A stretch of DNA of 64,000 nt from AC-56 sp963702195 (GTDB lineage Bacteria; Actinomycetota; Thermoleophilia; Solirubrobacterales; 70-9). The position numbers and the translations under genes were made by a program. The stretch covers positions 310,001 through 374,000 of the forward strand of contig OY969725.1 of the NCBI GenBank assembly GCA_963702195.1, given 5' to 3'. Within the stretch, counting starts at the first letter, position 1. Every line of letters begins with the position of its first letter. Shown piece by piece: positions 49,302-57,243 of the stretch. The notes under the pieces are model-generated. The model made no database searches. It was not told the DNA's origin and was given only the letters and a program-made list of their open reading frames with translations.

Positions 49302-50684
49302 ATGGCAACCACAAGCGCAACGGTGACCGCGACGGAATCCGGTCTTCAGGATCTCGCCAAGCGCCACCTCTGGATGCACTTCACGCGTCACGGCGCCTAC
49401 GAGGACGCCGACGTCCCGATCGTCGTCCGCGGCGAGGGCGCTTATGTCTGGGACGAGAAGGGCAACCGCTACCTCGACGGACTCTCCGCCCTCTTCTGCG
49501 TCAACGCCGGCCACGGGCGCACCGAGCTCGGCGACGCCGCCGCCAAGCAGGTCGCGGAGCTCGACTTCTACACCCTGTGGAGCTATGCGCATCCGCGGGC
49601 GATCGAGCTCGCCGGGCGGATCGCCTCCCTGGCTCCCGCGGATCTGAACCGCGTCTTCTTCACCAACAGCGGATCGGAGGCGGTGGAGTCCGCGATCAAG
49701 CTCGCCCGCGCCTACCACCAGCGCACCGGCTCACCGCGCAAGACCAAGTTCATCACCCGTGACGTCGCCTACCACGGCACCACCCTCGGCGCCCTTGCCG
49801 CGACGGGCATCTCCGACCTGCGTCACGAGTTCGAGCCATTGGTGCCCGGCGGCCACCAGGTGCCGAACACCAACAGCTACCACTGGCCCGAGGGCCGCGA
49901 TCCACTGTGGGCCGCGGACCAGATCGAGGAGAAGATCCTCTACGAGCACCCCGACACCGTCGCGGCGGTGATCCTCGAGCCGCTCCAGAACGCGGGCGGG
50001 TGCATCCCGCCGCAGGACGGCTACTTCCAGCGCGTCCGGGAGATCTGCGACCGCCACAACGTGCTGCTCGTCTCCGACGAGGTGATCTGCGCGTGGGGCC
50101 GCCTCGGCCACTGGTTCGGCTGCCAGCGCTACGGCTTCGTCCCGGACGTCATGACCGTGGCGAAGGCGATCACGTCCGCGTACGTGCCGATGGGCGGCAT
50201 GATCGTCTCCGACCGCGTTGCCGAGCCGTTCATGAGCGGCAAGGAGATGTTCTCCCACGGCTCGACCTTCGCCGGCCATCCGGTGGCAGCGGCGGTCGCA
50301 ATGGCCAACCTCGACGTGTTCGAGCGTGAGGACATCAACGGACACGTGCTTCGCAAGCAGGGCGAGCTCCGGAGCATGCTGGACGGCCTGCGGGACATCC
50401 CGATCGTGGGCGACGTTCGCGGCGACGGGTTCTTCCATGCGATCGAGCTGGTCTCCGACCAGGAGACCAAGGCGGGCTTCTCGGACGACGAGTCCGAGTG
50501 GCTGCTTCGCGGGTACCTCTCCGGCGAGCTGTTCCGCCGCGGGCTCATCTGCCGCGCGGACGACCGTGGAGACCCGGTGATCCAGCTCGCGCCGCCGCTG
50601 ATCTGCGACACGGAGCAGTTCCAGGAGATCGAGGACGTGCTGCGCCCCGTGTTGACTGAGGCCTGGGAGCGCCTCAAGAAGTGA
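49302..50684 (+). CDS. Class III omega-aminotransferase (pyruvate-linked type)
   Basis: 460-residue PLP enzyme. PLP-binding Lys in TVAKAITSAYVPMGGM, Asp in VLLVSDEVICAWGRLG, and FTNSGSEAVESAIKLARAYHQ. The overall pattern (HLWMHFTRHG at the start, GFVPDVMTVAKAITSAYVPMGG) fits omega-amino-acid or diamine:pyruvate transaminases (SpuC, beta-alanine:pyruvate). Alanine would be the by-product, and alanine dehydrogenase is encoded 3 kb downstream. ATG 49302 is 7 bp from AGGAGGAGG; ATG 49296 is too close. A 197-bp divergent gap to potA presumably holds both promoters. Confidence 0.92.
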   Translation: MATTSATVTATESGLQDLAKRHLWMHFTRHGAYEDADVPIVVRGEGAYVWDEKGNRYLDGLSALFCVNAGHGRTELGDAAAKQVAELDFYTLWSYAHPRAIELAGRIASLAPADLNRVFFTNSGSEAVESAIKLARAYHQRTGSPRKTKFITRDVAYHGTTLGALAATGISDLRHEFEPLVPGGHQVPNTNSYHWPEGRDPLWAADQIEEKILYEHPDTVAAVILEPLQNAGGCIPPQDGYFQRVREICDRHNVLLVSDEVICAWGRLGHWFGCQRYGFVPDVMTVAKAITSAYVPMGGMIVSDRVAEPFMSGKEMFSHGSTFAGHPVAAAVAMANLDVFEREDINGHVLRKQGELRSMLDGLRDIPIVGDVRGDGFFHAIELVSDQETKAGFSDDESEWLLRGYLSGELFRRGLICRADDRGDPVIQLAPPLICDTEQFQEIEDVLRPVLTEAWERLKK

Positions 50685-50696
50685 TTTCAGCAAGCG

Positions 50697-50763
50697 GCGA
50701 GCAGCAAGCAGCGAGCAAGGTCTCGACGCTTGGGCTGCTCGCTGTTCGCTGTCGGCTGCTCGC
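50697..50763 (+). repeat. Nested inverted repeats of the GCGAGCAGC type
   Basis: Outer arms GCGAGCAGC (50697-50705) and GCTGCTCGC (50755-50763); inner arms CAGCGAGCA (50709-50717) and TGCTCGCTG (50736-50744). They form one long interrupted hairpin filling the gap between the aminotransferase and pucR genes. Possible attenuator or repetitive element. Confidence 0.7.
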
Positions 50764-50769
50764 TCGGCC

Positions 50770-52332
50770 ATGCTGACGGTCGGCACCCTTGTCGCCGATT
50801 GCGGCCTCGAGCTGATCGCCGGCGACGAGGGTGCGGAGCGGCCGATTCGCTGGGTGCACATCTCGGAGCTGGAGGATCCGACGCCGTGGCTCTCCGGCGG
50901 GGAGCTCCTGCTCACCACGGGGATCCAGCTCTCGAGCCCCGCGCGCCAGCGCAAGTTCTGCGACCGGCTCGCCGACCGCGAGATCGCCGGTCTCGGGCTC
51001 GGCACCGGCTTCGAGCACAAGCACGTGCCCAAGGCCCTCGTCGACGAGGCGGCTGAGCGCGGGATCCCGCTGTTCGAGGTCCCGTACGAGATGCCGTTCA
51101 TCGCGATCACGGAGCGCGCCTTCGCGCGGCTCGTGAACGAGCAGTACGCCGTCCTCGAGCGCGGGGGGCGCGTTCACGAAAAGCTCGAGCGCCTGGTGAT
51201 CGAGGGTCGCGGGCTCGACGCCGTTCTCAGCTCACTGGCCGGCGCCGTCGGAGGAACGGCGATCGTGCAGGACGCGGGCGGCCGTGAGCTCGCCCGGCAC
51301 CCCGCGAAGGGCGGCCCCCGTGCCGCCGCGATGAAGGCGCTCGGAGCGGAGATCGCGGGCCGGCAGGCGTCCGGCGCGATTACCGCGTTCGAGCCGCGCC
51401 AGGGCTCGCTCGCCGAGCGCGCCCTGGCGGTGCCGGTCTCCGGCCGGCGGGGCGGCGCGCCGGTGGCCTGGCTGGTGGTGATCAGCCAGCAGGGCAGGCT
51501 CGGGGAGTTCGAGCAGCTCACGGCCCGTCAGGGAGCGATCGTCGTCGGCCTGGAGCTCATGCGCGAGCGGGTCGTCCGGGAGACCGAGCGCCGGCTCGCG
51601 GGCGACGTCCTCGCGGAGGCACTGGGCGGCCGGCTCGACGCTGACGAGCTCCGGGGCCGCCTGCGCCCGTTCGGGATCGGCGCCGAGGCCGCGGTGGTCA
51701 TCTTCGACCTCGACGACCCCGACGTGGGGGAGGAGGCACTCGAGCGGGAGCTCGCCGATGCCGGCATCGCCGCACTGGTGGCGACTACCTCCGCCGGTGG
51801 GCGCCCGCTGCTCTGCGCGATGATCGACGGGCGCGCGGGCGACCCGGTGGACGTCGCGGGCAGCTTGAGGTCGGCCCTGATCACCGCTCACGGACCGGTC
51901 CGGGTCGCAGCCAGCCGCCGCACTCCGGTCGGGTTCCTGCGCCGCGCCTTCCACGAGGCACGCTGCGCCCTCGAGGCGACCTCGCTCGCGGACGGCGACG
52001 CCCCCGAGGTCGCGAGCTACGAGGACCTCGGCGCGTTCACTCTCCTGCTCTCGCTTCAGGATGACGACGCGCTGCGCCTGTACAGCGACGGACTCCTGGA
52101 CCCGATCGAGCGCACCGAGGGCGAGTACGGGGGCGAGCTCCTGCGCTCCCTCGAGGCATACATCGAGCACAACGGCAACTGGGAGCGCGCCGCGCGCGAG
52201 CTCTACTGCCACCGCCACACGCTTCGCTACCGGATCCGCAAGATCGAGGAGCTCACCGGCCGCGACCTCTCGCGCGCCACCGACCGGATCGAGCTCTGGC
52301 TGGCCCTGCGCGCGAGGGAGCTCGTGACATGA
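50770..52332 (+). CDS. PucR-family transcriptional regulator
   Basis: 520 residues. N-terminal PucR domain: VGTLVADCGLELIAGDEGAERPIRWVHISELEDPTPWLSGGELLLTTG. A central GGDEF-like (CdaR) region is followed by the C-terminal helix-turn-helix NGNWERAARELYCHRHTLRYRIRKIEELTGRDL. PucR regulators respond to purine or amine catabolites; the location inside the amine block makes it the probable local regulator. The stop overlaps the next start (ATGA at 52329). Confidence 0.93.
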   Translation: MLTVGTLVADCGLELIAGDEGAERPIRWVHISELEDPTPWLSGGELLLTTGIQLSSPARQRKFCDRLADREIAGLGLGTGFEHKHVPKALVDEAAERGIPLFEVPYEMPFIAITERAFARLVNEQYAVLERGGRVHEKLERLVIEGRGLDAVLSSLAGAVGGTAIVQDAGGRELARHPAKGGPRAAAMKALGAEIAGRQASGAITAFEPRQGSLAERALAVPVSGRRGGAPVAWLVVISQQGRLGEFEQLTARQGAIVVGLELMRERVVRETERRLAGDVLAEALGGRLDADELRGRLRPFGIGAEAAVVIFDLDDPDVGEEALERELADAGIAALVATTSAGGRPLLCAMIDGRAGDPVDVAGSLRSALITAHGPVRVAASRRTPVGFLRRAFHEARCALEATSLADGDAPEVASYEDLGAFTLLLSLQDDDALRLYSDGLLDPIERTEGEYGGELLRSLEAYIEHNGNWERAARELYCHRHTLRYRIRKIEELTGRDLSRATDRIELWLALRARELVT

Positions 52333-53564
52333 GGGTTGCGGTCCTGGGGGCCGGCGGAACGATCGCTCCCGCGATCGTTCGCGACCTCGCCGAGTCCGAC
52401 GAGGCCGAGGAGCTCGTCCTCCTCGACATCGACGAGGAGCGGGCGCAGACGGTGGCCGACCAGCACGGCGGGGCCAACGCCCGCGCCGCTCGGGTGGACG
52501 CGCGCGCCGAGCACGGCGCCGAGGGATCGCTCGCCTCCGTGCTCGAGGACGCGGACATCCTGGTCAACTCCGCGAGCTACCGCGTGAACCTCGACGCGAT
52601 GGCCGCCTGCCTGCGCGCCGGGTGCCACTACATCGACCTCGGCGGCCTCTACTGGATGACCGAGCTGCAGCTCGAGCTCGACGACCAGTTCCGCCGCGAG
52701 GGTCTGCTGGCGCTCCTCGGCATGGGCTCGGCCCCGGGCAAGACGAACCTGATGGGCCGCATGGCGACGGATGCGTTGTCCAGGGACCCCGCTGCCCCCG
52801 CATCGGGGCAAGCCCCGACGACCGGTCGCCCTTCGGGCTCCCTGGAAGCGGAGGAGGCGGCGGGCATTGATTCCATGGACCTGTCCGCCGCGGGCGCGGC
52901 AGCGGAGCAGGTGGACAGAATTGATGTGTCGGCCGCCGGGCGGGACCTCGACCCGCCCGACGGGTTCAGCATTCCGTACGCGCTCCAGACCCTGCTCGAC
53001 GAGCTCACGATGAAGCCGGTCGTGCTCCGCGACGGAGCGCCGCTCGAGGTCGAGCCGATGTCCGACGGCGGTACCGTGGACTTCGGGGAGCCGATCGGGG
53101 AGGCTGAGACGATCCACACGATCCACTCGGAGATGCGCACGTTCGGCCCGAGCTTCGGCTGTCGTGATGCCAGCTTCCGCCTGGGCCTGGGGCCCGAGCT
53201 GCTCGAGACGCTTCGTGAGCTGACCACGGCGCCGGCGGACGAGGTCGCGGGCAAGGCGAAGGAGGCGCTGCCGCCGTCGGCATCGACGGTGTCGGTGCAC
53301 CTGGTCGAGGCCTCTGCCGACGGGCGCGCCGTGCGGGTCAGGGCGGTGACGGAGCCGATGGAGGAGTGGGGGATCGGCGGCGGCGTCGTCTCGACCGCCA
53401 CCCCGGTCTCCGCGGCGGTGAGGCTGCTCGCCCGCGGCGACATCTCCGAGCGCGGCGTGCTGCCGCCGGAGAGCTGCGTCGACCCGGCGGCTCTGTTCGC
53501 CGAGCTCGAGCCGCGAGGCTGCCGTGTTGAGATCAGCGCTGCCGAGGAGGGGGTGCGTGGGTGA
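52329..53564 (+). CDS. Saccharopine-dehydrogenase-family protein
   Basis: 411 residues. Rossmann motif VAVLGAGGTIAPAIVRDLAES, then DADILVNSASYRVNLDAMAACLRAGCHYIDLGG, the saccharopine dehydrogenase/carboxynorspermidine dehydrogenase pattern. Members join or split amines and oxo-acids with NAD(P). An in-frame segment of ~45 low-complexity residues (PAAPASGQAPTTGRPSGSLE...) interrupts the domain after MATDALSRD and is encoded by a palindromic DNA block (52780-52845). Overlaps the PucR gene by four bases. The stop codon is the first three bases of the 50-bp repeat copy B. Confidence 0.85.
   Translation: MRVAVLGAGGTIAPAIVRDLAESDEAEELVLLDIDEERAQTVADQHGGANARAARVDARAEHGAEGSLASVLEDADILVNSASYRVNLDAMAACLRAGCHYIDLGGLYWMTELQLELDDQFRREGLLALLGMGSAPGKTNLMGRMATDALSRDPAAPASGQAPTTGRPSGSLEAEEAAGIDSMDLSAAGAAAEQVDRIDVSAAGRDLDPPDGFSIPYALQTLLDELTMKPVVLRDGAPLEVEPMSDGGTVDFGEPIGEAETIHTIHSEMRTFGPSFGCRDASFRLGLGPELLETLRELTTAPADEVAGKAKEALPPSASTVSVHLVEASADGRAVRVRAVTEPMEEWGIGGGVVSTATPVSAAVRLLARGDISERGVLPPESCVDPAALFAELEPRGCRVEISAAEEGVRG
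52780..52845 (+). repeat. Palindromic element inside the coding sequence
   Basis: Outer arms CCAGGGA (52780-52786) and TCCCTGG (52839-52845) enclose two perfect hairpins, CGGGGC-AA-GCCCCG (52804-52817) and GCCC-TTC-GGGC (52828-52838). It encodes a Pro/Ala/Gly-rich insert in an otherwise conserved enzyme, so it may be an inserted palindromic repeat that kept the frame. Confidence 0.6.
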
Positions 53565-53611
53565 GGTGCTTTAGCACCGAAACTGGCATGTCAGGCGGCG
53601 AAGCCGCCGCA
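53562..53611 (+). repeat. 50-bp twin-hairpin element, copy B
   Basis: Base-for-base identical to 3248-3297 (hairpins GGTGCTTTAGCACC and GGCGGCGAAGCCGCC). It begins at the TGA of the saccharopine-dehydrogenase-like gene and ends next to AAGAGG, the ribosome binding site of alanine dehydrogenase (GTG 53623). Placement relative to the downstream start is the same as in copy A (12 bp from the end of the element to the start codon in both). Confidence 0.85.
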
Positions 53612-53622
53612 AGAGGTGTGTC

Positions 53623-54816
53623 GTGAAGGTAGGCGTCCCCACCGAGATCAAGTCCGATGAGTACCGGGTCGCGCTCACGCCGGTGGGCGCGCGGGAGCTC
53701 TCCGAGCACGGGCACGAGGTGCTGATCGAGAAGGGGGCGGGCGAGGGGAGCGCGATCAGCGACTCCGACTACGAGGCGCAGGGCGCGCGGATCGTGCCCG
53801 TCGAGGATGTCTGGGGCGAGGCCGACCTGATCCTCGGCGTCAAGGAGCCCCAGCCGCAGGAGGTCGAGCTGCTTCGACCCGGGGCGACCCTGTTCACCTA
53901 CCTGCACCTGGCTCCGGTGCCGGAGCTCACCAAGAGCCTGTGCGAATCGGGCGCGACCTGCGTCGCCTACGAGACGGTCGAGGACTCAAACGGCCGCCTA
54001 CCGCTCCTCGCTCCGATGAGCGAGATCGCCGGCAAGATCGCGACCCAGGCTGGGGCGTTCATGCTCGAGAAGCCGCTCGGCGGCCGGGGCATCCTGCTCG
54101 GCGGGGTACCTGGCGTGCCGCCCGCGAACGTCATGATCATCGGTGGCGGCGCGGTCGGGATGCACGCGGCCTTCATCGCGATCGGCATGGAGGCGGACGT
54201 CTTCGTCTACGACACCAACCTGGACCGGCTGCGCGAGCTCGACGTCGCCTTCGGCGGGCGCGCGTCGACGGTCTTCTCGTCGGTCCTCTCGATCGAGGAG
54301 GAACTGCCGCGGATGGATCTCGTGATCGGGGCGGTGCTGCTGCACGGCGCCAAGGCCCCGCACGTGATCAAGCGCTCCCAGCTCGGGCTGATGAAGCAGC
54401 AGGCTGTGCTCGTGGACGTGGCCATCGACCAGGGCGGCTGCTTCGAGACTTCCCACCCCACGACCCATCAGGACCCGACCTTCGAGGTCGACGGCGTCAT
54501 CCACTACTGCGTGGCGAACATGCCCGGCGCGGTCCCGATCTCATCGACGTACGCGCTCACCAATGCCACGATGCCCTACGTCGTCGCGCTCGCCGACCAC
54601 GGCATCGCCGAGGCGGCCCGACGCGACCCCGGGCTTCGGCTGGGCATCAACGTCGCCGGGGGGAAGGTCACCCACCCGGCGGTCGCGGAGGGTGTGGGGA
54701 TGGAATACGTGGCGCCCTCCGAGGTGCTGAGCCTCGGGGCGCCGAGCGGCGACGGAGTCGCCGGCGCGGACGGCGCGGGTGCCACGGCCGCCCGGGCGAC
54801 ACCGGGTGCCCATTGA
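53623..54816 (+). CDS. ald: Alanine dehydrogenase
   Basis: NAD-dependent L-alanine dehydrogenase of 397 residues. N-terminal VGVPTEIKSDEYRVALTPVGARELSEHGHEV with pyruvate-binding Arg/Lys, catalytic His in LFTYLHLAPVPEL, NAD loop VMIIGGGAVGMHAAFIAIGM, and DQGGCFETSHPTTHQDPTF. It deaminates alanine to pyruvate, which fits recycling of alanine made by the aminotransferase at 49302. The last ~25 residues are Ala/Gly-rich and variable. GTG 53623 follows AAGAGG and the twin-hairpin element. Confidence 0.96.
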   Translation: MKVGVPTEIKSDEYRVALTPVGARELSEHGHEVLIEKGAGEGSAISDSDYEAQGARIVPVEDVWGEADLILGVKEPQPQEVELLRPGATLFTYLHLAPVPELTKSLCESGATCVAYETVEDSNGRLPLLAPMSEIAGKIATQAGAFMLEKPLGGRGILLGGVPGVPPANVMIIGGGAVGMHAAFIAIGMEADVFVYDTNLDRLRELDVAFGGRASTVFSSVLSIEEELPRMDLVIGAVLLHGAKAPHVIKRSQLGLMKQQAVLVDVAIDQGGCFETSHPTTHQDPTFEVDGVIHYCVANMPGAVPISSTYALTNATMPYVVALADHGIAEAARRDPGLRLGINVAGGKVTHPAVAEGVGMEYVAPSEVLSLGAPSGDGVAGADGAGATAARATPGAH

Positions 54817-54870
54817 GTTGGACAATCAGAACTGAAGGCAACTGACCGAGCTGAGGAGGAGTGGATCAAG

Positions 54871-56238
54871 TTGAGCATGTACGCAGTCGTTAACCCGGCC
54901 ACCGGCGAGAAGCTCGAGGAGTACCCCGAGATCTCCGACGACGAGCTCGACGCCGCCATCGGCAGGGCTTGGGAGGCGCGCGAAGCGCTCGCCTCGCTGA
55001 CCGTCGCCGAGCGCGCCGCGAAGATCAACCGCGTCGCCGAGCTCCACGCGGAGCGCCGCGATGATCTCGCCGCGATCGCGGTGAAGGAGATGGGCAAGCC
55101 CATGGAGCAGGCGCTCGGCGAGGTCGACTTCTGCGGCGACATCTACGGCTACTACGCCGAGCGCGCGGAGGACTTCCTCAAGGACGAGCCCATCGAGCTG
55201 CTCGCGGGCGAGGGCACAGCAGTGATCCGCCGCTCGGCGATGGGGCCGCTGCTCGGGATCATGCCCTGGAACTTCCCCTACTACCAGGTGGCCCGATTCG
55301 CCGGCCCGAACTTGATCGTCGGCAACCCGATCCTGCTGAAGCCGGCGCCGCAGTGCCCGGAGTCGGCCGAGGCGATCCAGGCGATGTACGACGAGGCCGG
55401 CTTCGGAGACGGGGCCTACCAAACGATCCTCGCGACAAACGAGCAGATCGCCGAGACGGTGATCCCCGACCCGCGCGTGCGCGGCGTCTCGGTCACCGGG
55501 TCCGAGCGAGCCGGCTCCGCCGTGGCCGAAGTGGCCGGGCGCCATCTGAAGAAGGTCGTGCTCGAGATGGGGGGCTCCGACCCGTTCATCGTGCTCGCGA
55601 CCGAGAACCTCGACGAGGTCGTCGACACCGCGGTCGAGGCGCGCCTGGACAACACGGGCCAGTCGTGCAACGCCGCGAAGCGGTTCATCGTCGTCGACGA
55701 GCTCTACGACGACTTCCTCGCGAAGCTCACGGAGAAGATGAAGGCGGTCGAGCCCGGAGATCCGATCGAGGACGCGGCGATGGGGCCCCTCTCCTCATCG
55801 ACCGCGGCGGATCGCCTTTCCGACCAGCTCGACCGGGCGAAGGCCCAGGGCGCCGAGGTGGTGCTCGAAGGCGAGCGCAAGGACAACTTCTTCGGCGCTA
55901 CGGTGCTCACCGGGATCAGCCCGGACAGCGACGCCTACCGGGAGGAGTTCTTCGGCCCCGTCGCGAGCGTCTACCGGGTCGGCTCGGAGGAGGAGGCGGT
56001 CAAGGTCGCCAACGACACGCCGTTCGGCCTCGGCTCCTACCTCTTTACGACCGACCCCGAGCAGGGCGACCGTGTCGCCAACGCCATCGACGCCGGAATG
56101 GTGTTCGTGAACGGCGCCCTGCTTGACGGCGCCGAGCTGCCGTTCGGGGGCGTCAAGCGTTCCGGCTTCGGACGCGAGCTCGGCCCGTACGGCATGGACG
56201 AGTTCGTCAACAAGAAGCTGATCCGGGTCGTGAGGTAG
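54871..56238 (+). CDS. gabD: NAD(P)-dependent succinate-semialdehyde dehydrogenase-type aldehyde dehydrogenase
   Basis: 455-residue aldehyde dehydrogenase. Catalytic Glu in KKVVLEMGGSDPFIVLA and catalytic Cys in NTGQSCNAAKRFIV, GPLLGIMPWNFPYYQVARFAGP, and PFGGVKRSGFGRELGPYGMDEFVNKKLIRV at the end, the pattern of the short SSADH (Sad/GabD-like) group. It would oxidise succinate semialdehyde or an aminoaldehyde from amine catabolism. TTG 54871 is eight bases from GAGGAGGAG. Separated from ald by 54 bp in the same direction. Confidence 0.92.
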   Translation: MSMYAVVNPATGEKLEEYPEISDDELDAAIGRAWEAREALASLTVAERAAKINRVAELHAERRDDLAAIAVKEMGKPMEQALGEVDFCGDIYGYYAERAEDFLKDEPIELLAGEGTAVIRRSAMGPLLGIMPWNFPYYQVARFAGPNLIVGNPILLKPAPQCPESAEAIQAMYDEAGFGDGAYQTILATNEQIAETVIPDPRVRGVSVTGSERAGSAVAEVAGRHLKKVVLEMGGSDPFIVLATENLDEVVDTAVEARLDNTGQSCNAAKRFIVVDELYDDFLAKLTEKMKAVEPGDPIEDAAMGPLSSSTAADRLSDQLDRAKAQGAEVVLEGERKDNFFGATVLTGISPDSDAYREEFFGPVASVYRVGSEEEAVKVANDTPFGLGSYLFTTDPEQGDRVANAIDAGMVFVNGALLDGAELPFGGVKRSGFGRELGPYGMDEFVNKKLIRVVR

Positions 56239-56258
56239 CGCGTCGGTCGGTCGCGGGG

Positions 56259-56362
56259 GCGAGGGCCGGGCGCTCGCCCGGGAAGACACTCGCAATCCAT
56301 GCTCGCATTTCAGCTCGCAGTCCCTGCTGCGCAGTCTTCCCGCACGAGCGCCCGCCCCTCGC
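56259..56362. repeat. Large inverted repeat with CTCGCA-repeat loop
   Basis: Two ~29-bp arms (56259-56287 and 56334-56362) pair with one single and one two-base mismatch; the outer parts are GCGAGGG / CCCTCGC and the inner parts CGGGAAGAC / GTCTTCCCG. The 46-nt loop contains CTCGCA at 56289, 56302 and 56314 and TGCGCA at 56328, spaced 12-14 nt. It follows gabD; it could be a terminator or a MITE-like element. Confidence 0.7.
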
Positions 56363-56424
56363 TCATTGCCTCAAGCTCCTGATCGCCGCCGCCGATTGGC
56401 AGTACAGGGACGGCGCGAGGCCCG

Positions 56425-57198
56425 ATGATCCACACTGGCAATCGCATCGCTGTAGCGGCAATCGTCGGTGTGACCGCCTGCGTCGGGTTCGCCGTCGTCG
56501 CAAGCGCGTCACCCAGGTCACCGGGGACGCTCCGGGGCGGGACGCCGCCTCAGACCAAGATCGTCAAGGCGAAGGTGAAGCGAAAGCACAGCTTCGCGCG
56601 CTTTCGGTTCACCTCATCCGAGGCCGGATCGACCTTCGCCTGCAAGCTCGACGACCACCAGTTCCGAAGCTGCTCCTCCCCAATGACCTACCGTCACCTG
56701 AAGGACGGTACGCACGCATTCCGGGTCAGGGCCACGAGCGCCGAGGGGGTGGCCGATCCCACATCGGCGCGTAGACGGTTCTTCACGGGGCCGGGCTTTG
56801 GGCCTCCATATCCGCCCGCCAAGGTCGTCGAGCCCGCCCGCCTGAACGACGGCGGCGCCTGCCACTACGTCCCCGACTCGGAGTTCTGGCCGGTTCGAAA
56901 CGGCTGGTCGGTCGGGAACCGCGGTCGTCAGACGATCGTCTGTGCCGGCGGCGCGGGGACTCACTACCCCCCGAGTCGCGGCAGCTTCCTGATCCTGCGA
57001 AGCAGCTACCGCTGGGGCACCCAAGACCTGAGCTTCGTCGACGTGCCGCACTCCGGGCCGGTGAAGATCACCAAGGCGCCGCTGGGCCGGGACGTGATCA
57101 CCAGCGCACAGCGCCGTGGCGAGTTGGAGTTCAAGGGAACCAAGGGCGTCACCGGGACACTTCACCTGAAGGACGACTCGATCACGCTCAATCCCTAG
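56425..57198 (+). CDS. Secreted hypothetical protein with Ig-like repeat
   Basis: 257 residues. Signal peptide IAVAAIVGVTACVGFAVVASASP. An Ig-like module follows (FRFTSSEAGSTFACKLDDHQFRSCSSPMTYRHLKDGTHAFRVRATSAEGVADPT) of a type common in Thermoleophilia surface proteins, with the paired Cys of FACK and FRSC. The C-terminal ~110 residues (HYVPDSEFWPVRNGWSVG to LHLKDDSITLNP) match nothing recognised. Exported; role unknown. It stands alone between the large inverted repeat and the convergent amine oxidase gene. Confidence 0.75.
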   Translation: MIHTGNRIAVAAIVGVTACVGFAVVASASPRSPGTLRGGTPPQTKIVKAKVKRKHSFARFRFTSSEAGSTFACKLDDHQFRSCSSPMTYRHLKDGTHAFRVRATSAEGVADPTSARRRFFTGPGFGPPYPPAKVVEPARLNDGGACHYVPDSEFWPVRNGWSVGNRGRQTIVCAGGAGTHYPPSRGSFLILRSSYRWGTQDLSFVDVPHSGPVKITKAPLGRDVITSAQRRGELEFKGTKGVTGTLHLKDDSITLNP

Positions 57199-57243
57199 CG
57201 CGGCGAGTACCGAAAGCCTGGGCCGGAGTGAAGCGGGGCTCAG

